Assembly (NCBI RefSeq): GCF_001618865.1
Contig: NZ_CP015136.1
Coordinates: 2,825,001 to 2,889,000, forward strand
DNA from: Luteitalea pratensis
Lineage (GTDB): Bacteria; Acidobacteriota; Vicinamibacteria; Vicinamibacterales; Vicinamibacteraceae
DNA: 64,000 nt
Direction: 5' to 3'
Shown in pieces: positions 16,260 through 26,700 of this stretch. Each line of letters begins with the position of its first letter. Positions within the stretch are counted from its first letter, which is position 1. The notes under the pieces were generated by a model. The model made no database searches. It was not told where the DNA came from and was given only the letters and a program-made list of their open reading frames with translations. A program made the position numbers and the translations under genes.

Positions 16260-18836
16260 TCACGATAGCTTCGTGAGCAATAGGGAGGTCACGGCAATGC
16301 GGCCTGGAGCAGGCCCGGTCGCGCGGTGGATGCGCACGACGTGGAAGCCGCGTGTCCACATCGTCGGTGGAATCGTCCAGCCGTGAACCCCCTGATGGTT
16401 GGTCGACGGCCCGACGTGAACGCCGTCGACTTCCAGGAACAGTTGCGGCGTCGTGGAGTCACTCCGTTCCATCGTGCCGAGTTCGAACCGGACATCACCC
16501 GGGAGGTCCGAATGGATGAATAGTTCGCCGGACGCGCCGATAAGCGCACGCATCCTCGTGCCACCCTGTCGCTCGACGGTCGCCCAGCCTTCGCCGAATG
16601 CTTCCTGATCCGCCAGGCTGATGGAGACTTGTCGCGAGGGGGTGGCCGCCGCGAAGACGCGGGCCCCGCCCGGACCGTGACACACGCTTGCTCCCGCGGG
16701 GCCCTGCACCTGGAGCCACTGCGGCGGGCCGCCGAGGGCAAGGGCCACCAGCGACGGGACGGGGTCCGGGTTGGTCAGCACGACGCGCGACAGCAGCTCT
16801 GTGCTGACCGGTGGCAGGCCGTCGCGCGCGAGTTCGGCCGAGACGGCCTCGCGGCCGGTAGCATCATTCACGAATTGCGCCGCGGCCCACTGCGGTGCCG
16901 ATCGCTCTCCCACCGTCGCGGCGCGCGCCGCGATTGGGCGACGACTGCCGATCCAGAAGGTGAGGGATCCCCGGGCCGGCACGACCAGGCCCACCCTGCC
17001 ACTGGACGCCAGCGATCGCACGTCAGCCCACGAGCGCGTGACAGGCGAACACATCGGGGGCGCCATGAGGTCGTACCACGCGAGCCCTGGCACCTGCCAC
17101 GCGCCAGCGAGGCCGTCGGTCCGGCGAAAAACGTCGCCGCCCCACTCCCCGGTGCGGGGATCCCAGTACGCGATCGCGAGTCCCTCGGACGTGTGTGCGA
17201 CTTCGAGTGAATTGAGCACCGTCGTGGCCTCCCGCGTGGTGGCCCGCGCGCCGATGCCGCCGGCTGGCACCAACGATGCTGGCAGCCCACCCGGGTCACT
17301 GGGGGACACGTCCAGCGTCACCGACGCACCAGTGCGCACGACATGCAGATCCGGCAGCAGCCGGTGCATCACGAGGCCCGCAGCTTGTGCGTCAGGGCGG
17401 CCCGTGGAGGCGGACAGAACTGCCCATACCTCCGGCGTGTACGCCCCCGGCGTGCCCGCGATCGCCACCACCGCGCTGGTGGGTATGTCTGCCAGCGCCG
17501 TCGACAGCGGCCGACCGACGATGCGTGCCGTTGTCGCGTCCGCGCCTGCGAGTGCCAGTTGCTGCCATGCTCCTTCTGATAGCCTCACGGGCGCCCCCTC
17601 GGCGCCTGGAAGGACCGCGAGGCTCACGCCTCGCACCTGCGGGCCCTCGGCACCGCTGCGCAGCACCCCCCACCTCAGCACGCGCAGAAGCGGCGTGCGC
17701 TCCACGAGCAGGGTTCCCCGTGAGGTCTGTGAGAGGACGTCGTGAAGAGCGTCACCGCTGCCGGCGATCACCCGGGCCTGCGCGTTCACCAGCGCGAGCG
17801 CCTGGATTGCGGGAACGACGACGGCCAGCCATCCTGCCAGCGCCACTGACTGCGGCCAACCCGCACGAGCGAGGCGCGCCATGCCGGCCGCGATGGCGAG
17901 CCATGCCGGCAGAAGAAGGAAGAGTGTGCGCGACTCGCGCTCGAACTCCCCGGGAATCGGTCCGAGTGTGGCTCCAACCAGCAGGCTCGCGGCAAGTGTC
18001 CTGACGGGCAGGGCGCTGACCGGAGCGACGAGTCCCACGGCGACCAGGCCGAGCCCCAGCGCCCCCAGGCTCCGCGCTGCATCGATACCGATCGCTTGCA
18101 GTCGCTCCCACATCACCGCCATGGCGTCGGCACCTGGCGCGCCTCCCAGCCAGAGGGACCGGTGCGCGGCAAGCACTTCGCCGACCTCACGGCCGGCTCC
18201 CGTCGCCGACGAGGACAGCGCGACATCGGTTCGCCACTGCACCGCGATCAGTAGCACGGCCAGCGCCAGCGCCCCTGCGACCAACCTGCGCCGGTTGGTG
18301 GCGAGCCACGTCACTCCGATGAAGCACCACAGCAACGCGGTGTCGTCGAGAGCCGCGACCAGCGATAGCGCCACGCCCAGGAGGCGTCCGCGCGGGCCGG
18401 GCGCCCTGGCGCCGACCAGGGCCACCGACAGTAACGCCAGGTCGAGCACCGGGCGTAGGTTGCCGGCCGCGACCACAGCACTGGACCACAGCGCTGCGGA
18501 CCAGCCGAAGCCGAGTGCCACGCCCAGCGCCAGGCCCGGGGAGGCCATGCGCGTCGCGACCAGCCCCACCGCAGCGGCAGACGTCGCCGCAAGTGCACTC
18601 GTCAGGACATTCAGGTTCACGCCGGTGCCACACCAGGCGCGCAACAACACACCAGATGGTGAGAGGTGGGCAGGGCCGCCCACACGAGCCGCTTCCTCGA
18701 GCACACCCGACTCCCACAGCAGCCACGTACGGGCCGTCGCCCAGTCGGCCCGCAAAGCGAGTTCCGGCGCCAGCGTGATCAAGCAGGTCGCGAGGACTGC
18801 CACGAACGCACAGACGCCCACGAACCGCGGTCGCAT
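16260..18836 (-). CDS. Large polytopic membrane protein with extracytoplasmic C-terminal half
   Basis: An 858-residue protein. Residues 1-~360 hold roughly eight to ten hydrophobic segments; from ~360 on it is soluble and beta-rich, ending with a domain (RFELGTMERSDS ... LFLEVDGVHVGPS) that resembles a carbohydrate-binding beta sandwich. The early WATARTWLLWESGVLEEAARVGG region recalls the first loop of GT-C glycosyltransferases, but I cannot find a clean catalytic motif. It diverges from a GT39/ArnT-like gene with only 54 bp between the starts, suggesting paired function in cell-envelope glycosylation. Family unassigned. Confidence 0.7.
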   Translation of the reverse strand: MRPRFVGVCAFVAVLATCLITLAPELALRADWATARTWLLWESGVLEEAARVGGPAHLSPSGVLLRAWCGTGVNLNVLTSALAATSAAAVGLVATRMASPGLALGVALGFGWSAALWSSAVVAAGNLRPVLDLALLSVALVGARAPGPRGRLLGVALSLVAALDDTALLWCFIGVTWLATNRRRLVAGALALAVLLIAVQWRTDVALSSSATGAGREVGEVLAAHRSLWLGGAPGADAMAVMWERLQAIGIDAARSLGALGLGLVAVGLVAPVSALPVRTLAASLLVGATLGPIPGEFERESRTLFLLLPAWLAIAAGMARLARAGWPQSVALAGWLAVVVPAIQALALVNAQARVIAGSGDALHDVLSQTSRGTLLVERTPLLRVLRWGVLRSGAEGPQVRGVSLAVLPGAEGAPVRLSEGAWQQLALAGADATTARIVGRPLSTALADIPTSAVVAIAGTPGAYTPEVWAVLSASTGRPDAQAAGLVMHRLLPDLHVVRTGASVTLDVSPSDPGGLPASLVPAGGIGARATTREATTVLNSLEVAHTSEGLAIAYWDPRTGEWGGDVFRRTDGLAGAWQVPGLAWYDLMAPPMCSPVTRSWADVRSLASSGRVGLVVPARGSLTFWIGSRRPIAARAATVGERSAPQWAAAQFVNDATGREAVSAELARDGLPPVSTELLSRVVLTNPDPVPSLVALALGGPPQWLQVQGPAGASVCHGPGGARVFAAATPSRQVSISLADQEAFGEGWATVERQGGTRMRALIGASGELFIHSDLPGDVRFELGTMERSDSTTPQLFLEVDGVHVGPSTNHQGVHGWTIPPTMWTRGFHVVRIHRATGPAPGRIAVTSLLLTKLS

Positions 18837-18890
18837 GCGGGTATATTAGCGGCCACGTCGCAGTCACCGCTGAGACGCTTCGAATACCTG

Positions 18891-20402
18891 ATGGTTGCCC
18901 TTCGCGCCTCCGCGCACGCGACGGCTACCCGCGAGCGGCTCACCGCCATCCTGATCGCGGCAGTCCTGGTCGTCTTCCGGGCTTACGTGTTCATCGCGTG
19001 GGAACAGTCGCACTTCGATGCCGATCAAGCCATCGTCGGTCTGATGGCGAAGCACCTGCTCGAAGGCAGGGCGTTTCCGCTCTACTTCTACGGCCAGCAG
19101 TACTTGCTCGGCATCGAGGCGCTTTGGGTCGCACCGGCCTTCGCCCTCGGCGGAATCTCGGTAGCCACGCTGAAGATTCCCCTGCTGATCGCCAACATCG
19201 TCGTCGCCGCTGGACTGATCGTGGCGCTGGAGCGTTGGGCTGGTCTGCGTCCGCTAACAGGGCTGGTTGCCGCAATGTTCTTCATCCTGCCGCCGCCGGG
19301 TACGGCCAGTCGACTGGTGCAGGCCAACGGCTGCAACATCGAGCCGTTCCTGTATGTCCTGGCGTTCTGGTGGCTGCGCGATCGTCCCCTGGGACTTGGC
19401 CTGGTTGCCGGCGTCGGCCTGCTTCACAGGGAGTTCACCGCGTACGGGGTCGCTGCGCTGGCCCTCACCGAGTTGGCACGAGGTCGTCTCGCCAGTCTCG
19501 ATGGGCTCAGACGATGGACGGTCACGGCCGTCGCGATCCTGAGCGTCGTGCAACTGGTCCGTGCGCTGGTGCCTCTCGCGTCTGCGTATGGCCCGGGTAC
19601 GTCGTATGCCGAGGAACGTACCGCCGACCATGCCACCGAAGTGGCACGGCGGTTCTGCTGGAACGAAGGCCAGGTGCTGGATCGTCTCCGGGCCCTTGCG
19701 ACGGCCCAGGTACCGGAAATGTTCGGCGCACAGCGCCAGCGCGTGATGAGCATCGGCATCGTGTCCGGTCGCACGTCCCAAGGTGCTGACTGGCTGTGGC
19801 CAGTCCTGCTCATCGCCACACTCTTCCTGCTGGTCCGCACCGGCGTCCTGCTTGCGCGCGGGCTCTCCCGGGAGCGCGAGGCAGGCTGGTTCTGTGGCTA
19901 CCTCATGATGATTGGCGTACAGGCGATGACCATGTACGCCGTGATGTGCGGTCAGCGCAGTCATCTCACGATGCGGTACATGCTGCTGGGACTGCTGCTC
20001 CCCGTCGGCCTATGGGGACTTCACCTGGCGGTGGAGCACCGACGCCTGGCGAAACTGGCATCGGTGGGCGTCGTGCTGGCATGGGCGGCGTTGTCGGCCG
20101 CCGCGCATGGGCGGCTCGTTCGCGAATACGTGGCGACGCCGCCGACGGCAGATCACCGTCTGCTCGCGGATTACCTGGTCAGCCACGGCATCCATCACGC
20201 GCGCGCGAACTTCTGGGATGCCTATCACGTCACCTTTCTCACGGCCGAGCGCGTTCGTGTGGCCTCGTCGAACATCGTCCGTATCCGCGAGTACGGGGAA
20301 CTGTTCGAACTGCACGAGTCGCAGGCCGTGCTGATATCGACGACGCCGTGCAACGGATCGCGTGTCGCCCGCTGGTGGGTCTGTCCGGCAGGGCCAGACT
20401 AG
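18891..20402 (+). CDS. GT39/ArnT-like membrane glycosyltransferase
   Basis: A 503-residue polytopic membrane protein with about ten hydrophobic segments. The first extracytoplasmic loop has EQSHFDADQAIVGLMAKHLL followed by FPLYFYGQQYLLGIEALW, the acidic loop and downstream aromatic run typical of GT-C enzymes that use polyprenyl-phosphate sugars. I start it at the ATG at 18891; a longer open frame begins within the divergent gene and lacks coding character. It probably transfers a sugar to lipid or protein in the envelope. The downstream small membrane protein follows after 10 bp. Confidence 0.8.
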   Translation: MVALRASAHATATRERLTAILIAAVLVVFRAYVFIAWEQSHFDADQAIVGLMAKHLLEGRAFPLYFYGQQYLLGIEALWVAPAFALGGISVATLKIPLLIANIVVAAGLIVALERWAGLRPLTGLVAAMFFILPPPGTASRLVQANGCNIEPFLYVLAFWWLRDRPLGLGLVAGVGLLHREFTAYGVAALALTELARGRLASLDGLRRWTVTAVAILSVVQLVRALVPLASAYGPGTSYAEERTADHATEVARRFCWNEGQVLDRLRALATAQVPEMFGAQRQRVMSIGIVSGRTSQGADWLWPVLLIATLFLLVRTGVLLARGLSREREAGWFCGYLMMIGVQAMTMYAVMCGQRSHLTMRYMLLGLLLPVGLWGLHLAVEHRRLAKLASVGVVLAWAALSAAAHGRLVREYVATPPTADHRLLADYLVSHGIHHARANFWDAYHVTFLTAERVRVASSNIVRIREYGELFELHESQAVLISTTPCNGSRVARWWVCPAGPD

Positions 20403-20412
20403 CGGACCTGGA

Positions 20413-20769
20413 ATGAATGTGCTTCGGGCAATCTTCGGCGCCCTTTGCGGCTATCTGATCTTCGCGATCACGGGCGTGGCCCTTGGCGCGCTCACTGGCC
20501 GCAACCTGCATGCCGTGCAGCCGCTCTGGTTCGTCGCGCTCACGGCAGGCTACGGTGTGTGCTTCGCCGGGCTCGGTGGCCTCGTGGCATCCCGAATCGC
20601 ACCGCATCGGGGTTGGGCGGTGGTCGGCATGACCTGCCTGCTGGCGCTCGGAGCGGCGGCGTCGCTAGTGTCCAGTCCGGCGGCAGACGCACGATGGTCG
20701 CAGTGGAGCGCGCTCCTGCTGATGGCCCCGAGCGCTTACCTGGTGCCGCGCCTGCTGGGCCGGGCGTGA
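20413..20769 (+). CDS. Small four-helix membrane protein
   Basis: A 118-residue hydrophobic protein with about four membrane spans (residues ~5-25, 37-60, 68-88, 97-115) and Gly/Ala-rich helices. I do not recognise a family. The start codon at 20413 is close behind the glycosyltransferase stop, so it is likely in the same transcript. It converges with the Asn-Gln repeat protein gene. Confidence 0.65.
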   Translation: MNVLRAIFGALCGYLIFAITGVALGALTGRNLHAVQPLWFVALTAGYGVCFAGLGGLVASRIAPHRGWAVVGMTCLLALGAAASLVSSPAADARWSQWSALLLMAPSAYLVPRLLGRA

Positions 20770-20838
20770 GCCGCCTTTCTTAAGACCTCACGTCATCCGT
20801 GCAAGCGGTCCCGGACTTCTCCGGCCGCAGGGCGGTCG

Positions 20839-21045
20839 TCAACGGGCGAGCAGCGCCTTCTGATTGGCCAGCACCTGGTCGAGCTTCTTCTGGTTGCCCA
20901 GGATGGTCTTCTGGTTGGCCTGGATCTTCGCCTGGTTGGCCTGGATTTTCTTCTGGTTGGCGACGATCGTCCCCTGGCCCTTGAGCAGCGTGGCCTGGTT
21001 CTTGAGAATGGTCTTCTGGTTGGCGATCACGTCACGTTCGAACAC
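20839..21045 (-). CDS. 68-residue Asn-Gln heptad-repeat protein
   Basis: A tiny protein built from seven-residue repeats of the form (A/K/G)-N-Q-x-x-(I/L)-(L/Q/V): ANQKTIL, KNQATLL, KGQGTIV, ANQKKIQ, ANQAKIQ, ANQKTIL, GNQKKLD, then LANQKALLAR. Hydrophobic residues recur every seven positions with polar Asn-Gln at fixed places, so it should form a coiled coil or a repetitive helical oligomer. It starts with GTG at 21045, with AGGAGA upstream inside the UnbU gene, and overlaps the UnbU stop by 14 bases. It has no signal, cysteine or aromatic core except Phe2. It is the last gene of the seven-gene operon; function unknown. Confidence 0.8.
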   Translation of the reverse strand: MFERDVIANQKTILKNQATLLKGQGTIVANQKKIQANQAKIQANQKTILGNQKKLDQVLANQKALLAR

Positions 21046-21916
21046 GCGGTGTCTCCTGAGGCAATGAGGGGACGAGCGACGCGCCGGCAGCGGTATCTGC
21101 CGGAGCGGTGGCGAGACGCGCGGCGCGGCGCGCCAGGGCAATCTCGATCAGGTTGGCCGTCGGGCCGACGATGAACAACGCGTAGTACGGCGCGTGTACG
21201 AACTGCATGAGCCGCAGTGTCGCTTCCACCGCGGCGACCAGGAAGGCGACCACGCACTGTGCCCACCGCGGTGACACGGTGGTCTTCGGGTCCGTGATCA
21301 TGAAGAAGATGAACAGCTGGTACATCGGCCCGGTGATCGGTGCGGCTTCGGCGAGCAACGGGTGGCCAGTGAGTGCCGATCGCAGTGCGGCAAGGACCAG
21401 GAACGACAGGACGTAGGTGAGGGTGATGTGCAATCGGCCGAGCGTACTGATGATCACGGTGCCGAACGCCCAGACCACCACCATGGGCAGGAGTGTGTTA
21501 CCCCACTGCACGCTCAGGCCGGCCACCGTGTCGGCCGCGAGCACCAGCATCGCCACGATGCCAAGGTTCGAGGGGTTCCAGATGTGCCGTCCGTCGACGC
21601 GGATCAGGTACTTGGACGTGATCGAGATGGCTGAACAGAGGGCGTACGGCCAGAACTCCGGCGAACGCACGAGCATGCCGACGCTGATGCCCGACACGTA
21701 CGCCGACGCCAGATGCGGCCAGCGCCCGCCGAACAGCCGGCCGAGCACGAGTTCGACGGCGATCGACGTGCCGATGGCGAGCGCGGTACGTGACCAGCTC
21801 TCGAGGAATCCGAACGTCACCTGCCCGACGATGAGGACGATCGTGACGAGAACCGGTGCGAGGTAGCGCTTGTCGAACCGGAGGTTCTGCAGCCCACCGC
21901 TGAATGGCGCGGTCAT
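21032..21916 (-). CDS. UnbU-like (RnfD/NqrB-related) membrane protein
   Basis: A 294-residue membrane protein with about eight spans, related to RnfD/NqrB and to UnbU, a protein first noted in enediyne biosynthetic loci. Markers are FDKRYLAPVL near the N-terminus, the loop IRVDGRHIWNPSNLGIV, and FFMITDPKTTVSPRWAQ. I do not see the SGAT-type covalent flavin site of true RnfD. A role in membrane electron transfer or in moving a product is inferred from the RnfD relationship. Its ATG overlaps the stop of the UnbV gene (ATGA, 21913-21916). Confidence 0.82.
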   Translation of the reverse strand: MTAPFSGGLQNLRFDKRYLAPVLVTIVLIVGQVTFGFLESWSRTALAIGTSIAVELVLGRLFGGRWPHLASAYVSGISVGMLVRSPEFWPYALCSAISITSKYLIRVDGRHIWNPSNLGIVAMLVLAADTVAGLSVQWGNTLLPMVVVWAFGTVIISTLGRLHITLTYVLSFLVLAALRSALTGHPLLAEAAPITGPMYQLFIFFMITDPKTTVSPRWAQCVVAFLVAAVEATLRLMQFVHAPYYALFIVGPTANLIEIALARRAARLATAPADTAAGASLVPSLPQETPRVRT

Positions 21917-23724
21917 GCGGGTTCCCTCAGCACGTGCACCTGATTGATTGACGGATGCACGATCTCCTGCATCTTACCCGAGGGCCAGCGGACGACCGCC
22001 CGGTCGGCGACAGTGGCCGCCCCGAGTCCGAAGTGCAGCCGACGCTGGTTCTGGCCACAGAATCCGGAGTTGCCGAGCACCTCCTGCACCTGCTGCTGGC
22101 CCTGCCAGTGCAGCGTGACCTGTGCGCCGATCGCGTCGCGGTTGGAGCAGCGCTGGCTCGCCGGCGTATCGGGACGGCAGCTGCCCTCGAGGTCGAAGCC
22201 AATCCAGCCGCGCCCGGGTGCGACGTCGTTCCGATAGAGCAGCAGCGGTCCGCGCTGGTTGGCGACCACGACGTCGAGCATGCCGCGGTTGGCGAAATCG
22301 GCGAGCGCGACCGAGCGGCCATCGTGGCGATCGGTGACGCCGACCATCTGTGCCACGTCGACCAGGCGGCCCGCGCCGTCGTTCACCCAGACGCGCTTGG
22401 CCTGGTAGCCGGCAAGACTGCGCGTGCCCATCGCCGGCCAGTTCTTCGCGTCGGAGATGACAACCTCGTGTCCGCCAGCCACCTTCGAGTAGTCGTACCA
22501 GTAGCTCTCGGTACGAGAGGCGGACACGTAGCCGTTCACGAGGTACAGGTCCTGCGTGCCATCGTTGTTGAGGTCGCCGAACTGCGCGCCGAAGCTCCAG
22601 CCGCCGAGGTCCACGTTCATCGAGCGGGCAAGGTTCTCGTACGTGGGCAGGGTCTTCGCGTCGCCACCCGTGGGTACCCACAGGTTGTTGCCCTGGATGA
22701 GGATGCCCTCCTCGGAGATGTTCGAGACGTAGATCGCGAAGCGGCCCTGGTTCAGGACGTCGCCGACCGCTGCATTCATGCCGCTCTTGGGCGCGTAGCC
22801 GACGCCGGCCTGGCGCCCGACCTCTCGGAACCGACCGCCTTCGTTGACGAAGAGCTCCGACACACCATAGTCGTTGGCGATGAACAGATCCGGATAGCCG
22901 GTGCCGCGCAGGTCGGCGGCCACCACAGCAAGGGCCCAGCGCGTCGAGGCGAGCCCGCGCGCGGCACTGACCTCCTCGAACCGCCCCCCTCCCAGGTTGC
23001 GATACAGGTACTTGCGGCCGCCGTTGGTCGCGTACTCGAAGCTCTGCGGCATGATCTTCGTGGTCGACAGCGCCCAGAGGTTGACGTCCTCTGCGAAGTA
23101 GCCGCCCATGAAGAAGTCGAGTCGCCCGTCGCGATCGAAGTCCAGCCACGTGGCCGTGTTGATGTTGGCCCAGGTCGGCAGGCCCGCCTGCTCGCTCACC
23201 CGCGTGAAGGCGCGGCCGCCGTCGTTGTGGAACAGTTCCTGTCGCCCCCAACGGTGGAGCAGCAGGTCAGGGAAGCCGTCGTTGTCGTAGTCACCCCATG
23301 CCGATCCCATCGACACACCCGTCGACGCCTCGTTGAGTGCGGCGATGCCGAGCGCTGCCGCGATCTCCTCGAACGTGCCATTGCCGCGGTTGCGATACAG
23401 GCGATTGCGCGACCCCTCCTGGCTGTCGGTCACGTAGAGATCGGCGTGACCGTCGGCGTCGACGTCCACCACGGACACGGCCGCCCCCATCGATGCCACC
23501 TGCGGCATGATGTGCGCCAGCTTCGCGTCCAGCGTCGGCGCCGCATGTACGAAGTTCAGCCCGGCGGTCCTCGAAGACTCGGTCATTCGAAAGCCATACC
23601 GGGTCCGCGGGTCGCTGGTGGCCTCGGCCACTACGGCCCGACGACCGAAGTGGCGCATCAGCCATGGCGTGGCGAGCAACGCCAGGAACAGTAGAGCGAG
23701 AAGCGGTCGAGCGTAGCGTGTCAT
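21913..23724 (-). CDS. VCBS/FG-GAP propeller protein with ASPIC/UnbV domain
   Basis: A 603-residue exported protein: an N-terminal membrane/signal segment (residues ~8-23), then a beta-propeller with at least four calcium-type motifs (DVDADGHADLY, DYDNDGFPDLL, DFDRDGRLDFF, DLNNDGTQDLY), then the ASPIC/UnbV domain in the last ~90 residues (GAQVTLHWQGQQQVQEVLGN ... AVVRWPSGKMQEI). Such proteins are extracytoplasmic and their biochemical role is unknown. It overlaps UnbU downstream and the larger UnbV/TPR gene upstream by 4 bases each. Confidence 0.88.
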   Translation of the reverse strand: MTRYARPLLALLFLALLATPWLMRHFGRRAVVAEATSDPRTRYGFRMTESSRTAGLNFVHAAPTLDAKLAHIMPQVASMGAAVSVVDVDADGHADLYVTDSQEGSRNRLYRNRGNGTFEEIAAALGIAALNEASTGVSMGSAWGDYDNDGFPDLLLHRWGRQELFHNDGGRAFTRVSEQAGLPTWANINTATWLDFDRDGRLDFFMGGYFAEDVNLWALSTTKIMPQSFEYATNGGRKYLYRNLGGGRFEEVSAARGLASTRWALAVVAADLRGTGYPDLFIANDYGVSELFVNEGGRFREVGRQAGVGYAPKSGMNAAVGDVLNQGRFAIYVSNISEEGILIQGNNLWVPTGGDAKTLPTYENLARSMNVDLGGWSFGAQFGDLNNDGTQDLYLVNGYVSASRTESYWYDYSKVAGGHEVVISDAKNWPAMGTRSLAGYQAKRVWVNDGAGRLVDVAQMVGVTDRHDGRSVALADFANRGMLDVVVANQRGPLLLYRNDVAPGRGWIGFDLEGSCRPDTPASQRCSNRDAIGAQVTLHWQGQQQVQEVLGNSGFCGQNQRRLHFGLGAATVADRAVVRWPSGKMQEIVHPSINQVHVLREPA

Positions 23725-26700
23725 CGGGCCTGGCGTGGGACGCGCGCACGCAGCGCGTTGCGCGCGTCTGGGGTGACGTACCGGGTGTGGTACGTCGCGA
23801 AGTCGTCGGCGTGCTGCCGGTAGACGGGGTCGTCTTCGAGGTTGTTCGGCGCCTTGTCGTATCGGCCGCTGGCGTGCGTGGGCAGCGGCAGCACCGTGCG
23901 GGAGAAGGTCGTGTTGTAATCGCCGTCCTTCACCCAGCCGTCGCCGACGACGATGAAGTCGCGCACGATGCCGGGTCCGGCGGCCGGTGCCTCGGTGAAG
24001 CGCAGGGCCAGTTCGTCGCCAGCGTTCATGATGATGTATCTGTCGTCCACTGACGTGAGCAGCGGCAGCACGTCTCCGAACCTGGTGTGGAACCCTTCGA
24101 GGTCGAGCCAGCGCGGCGCCGTGCCCTGCACGACGTAGCGTGGTCGCTCCGGCGCGCTCTCCTGCTGCGCCGTGACCGAGAAGCCGCGATAGCGGAGCTC
24201 CGCGGAACGCAGCGGCAGGCGTCGCGGCGCGACAGCGACGTCGGGACGGCCGACGGCCCAGGCCAGGCGATCCCAGAAGATCTCGAGGTTCGTCGTGAGG
24301 CGCAGGCGGCGCGGGCCCGACGCCGGCAGCACGCCGTCGAGCGGAATCAGGACGCTCTTGTCCTTGCCTGAAGGGAAGCCGAGGTTCGACTTGACGACGC
24401 GGAAGCGACCGTCGGCGCCGGCGACCTCGAGGGCGAGGCCCATCGGCTTCGCCTGCGTGCCCTGCGCGATGGCCACGTTGATCGAGCTGTCGGTCGGGTG
24501 AACCCAGCCCTGCGCGACCAGGTAGAGCGGACCCTTGCGCGAGGCCTCATCCGGTACGACGAGCTCGATGGCGTGCTGACGCGTGATCCCCTGGTAGGCG
24601 CCGCGCCCCGCGAAGTCGAGGTGCTGATCGTCCCGAGACTTGACCACGGCGGAGGCGTCGCGTCCGGTGTCGTCGATGACTCGCGCGAACGGCTGCAGCG
24701 GACCAGTGACGACCGGCGCGAGCGCGGGCGCGGGAATCGCGAAGCGCTCGTCGACGAAGACTTCGGTGCCGAGCGGGTGATCGACAACGGCCAGCGAGAC
24801 GAGGTCGAAGAAATGGGTTTCCCAGAGCTCCGCGGTGATACGCAGGTCGTGCGCGCCGTCGCGCGGTACGAGCTGCGAGCCGCCGACCTTCACCCAGTCC
24901 TCGGTCATGGACGCGTCGGCTGTCACTTGCGCATTGATGCGCAGGCCGAGGGGCGACCGCCAGATCAGGTCGGTGACGAAGGCCATCTCACGGCCGTTCC
25001 AGGCAAACAGCCACGGGCACGATCCCTTGAGGCGCTGATCGGCCCGGATCGTCGCGTCGGCCTTCTGCAGGAACTCCGACTGCATGACACCGTTCGGCCA
25101 GAAGATCCGGATGACGTCGCTCGTCGTCGCCTCGCCGAGCCCGATGTGTACGATTGGGCCGGCGATCGGGTACGTCTGCACGTGGAGGCCGCTGCGGACT
25201 TCGACTTCGCCGCCGATGCCGAAGGAGTTGACGCGCTGGTCGCCGGTGGCGGTGGCGGCGCGCGCTCTCACGCGCTGCCAGTGATACGCCTTCGTGCCGA
25301 CGTTCTCTGCAACGGCGAGGCGGCCGTCCGCCATGAGGCCGACGAGATGGAGTCGCCCCTTGTCATCCAGATCTGCCACCGCACGCGTGCGTAATGCGAT
25401 GGGCGCTGCCAGCGCGATGAAGCCGTAGGGAGATCCACCGAGCAGCACCTGCGTGTCCGTGGCCGAGACGATGATGTCGAGCGCGGCGTTGTTGTCCAGA
25501 TCGGCCAGCAGCAGTCGGGTGGTGGCTGTCGTCGCACCGGCCGGCGTTGCGGGCAGTCGGGCGATGTCGCGCCAGCGCCAGACCGGCGCTTGCAACTGCG
25601 CCGCGCCACTTGCCGCCTCCTCGAACGTCAGGGCCACGATGGCGCCGCTCGCCGTGACGCCGACGAGATCGGGACGGCCATCGCCTGTGACGTCACCAGC
25701 GGCCACCGCCAGCAGCGTCGCGGGAGCCCCCGGAACGCGCGCGGCCTCGAACGCGCCACCTCGAAGATTGACGAAGACCTGCACGGCTCCGGCTGCGTCG
25801 AGGCACGCGGCATCGGGGACGCCTTCGCCGTCGAAATCCGCCCACGCAAACCCCTGCAGCCGGCTGCAGGGTCCGAAGGGTTGCTGTCGCACAAAGGTAC
25901 CGTCGCCGTTGTTGCGCAGCACGAAGGCGTCGCCGTCGATCGGGGCGATGACGAGATCGAGATCGCCATCGACATCGACGTCCGCAGGCCAGCCCGCGCG
26001 TGTCGGGGTGCGCAGCGTCGTTGCGTCCAGCTTCGTGTCTGCGGTGCGATCGACGGAAGCCCCTTCGTCGACCTGGCCCGTGAAGGCCTTGAAGGCAAGA
26101 CCATCCGCGCCAAGGAGCACCAGGTCGGTACGGTAGTCGTAGTTCAGGTCCGCTGCGATGACCCGCACGTCGCCAGGCGCCGTCCGCTGCTTCGCTGGCA
26201 GCGGGATCCGCCAACCCGGGCGCGTATGTACCTCGATCGCAGTGGACGTTGCCGCGATCAGGGTCTCCCGGTCGTCGGCGTGGATCGCAATGGTTCCCAC
26301 CCAGCTGCTGGCGTCCTCGCCAGCCACCACGATGTTGAAGCCAATGCCCGTGTCCGGCGGGGCGGGCGCCACGGTCGGTGCCGGCAGCACCAGGAAGCGG
26401 GTGATTGGCTCGCCGACCGCATCGAGCGGCGTCGTCACCCGCGCGAGCGCTCGTCGATATGCGGTCTCGCGCGTGAGCAGGTTGCGCAGGAAGGCCACCT
26501 GCGTCGCCGCCGCTCGCGGATTGGATGCCGCCGCGGCCTGCACCGCTGCAAGGCGCTCACGTGCGGCCACTGGCCATGCGCCCGACACGGCAGCCAATGA
26601 GCCCAGCGCCTGCGCGAGCCCACGCGCGTCGCCACGCTTCGCGGCCAGGCGCGCGTAGTCGAGGCGTACGGGGAGGCTGTCGGACCGCGTCAGGAGCTGT

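Noticed and set aside
21955-23694. A 579-codon plus-strand frame opposite UnbV
   Set aside because: Antisense to a protein with four calcium-type propeller motifs; the composition is Arg/Val/Ala-rich without a signal or domain.
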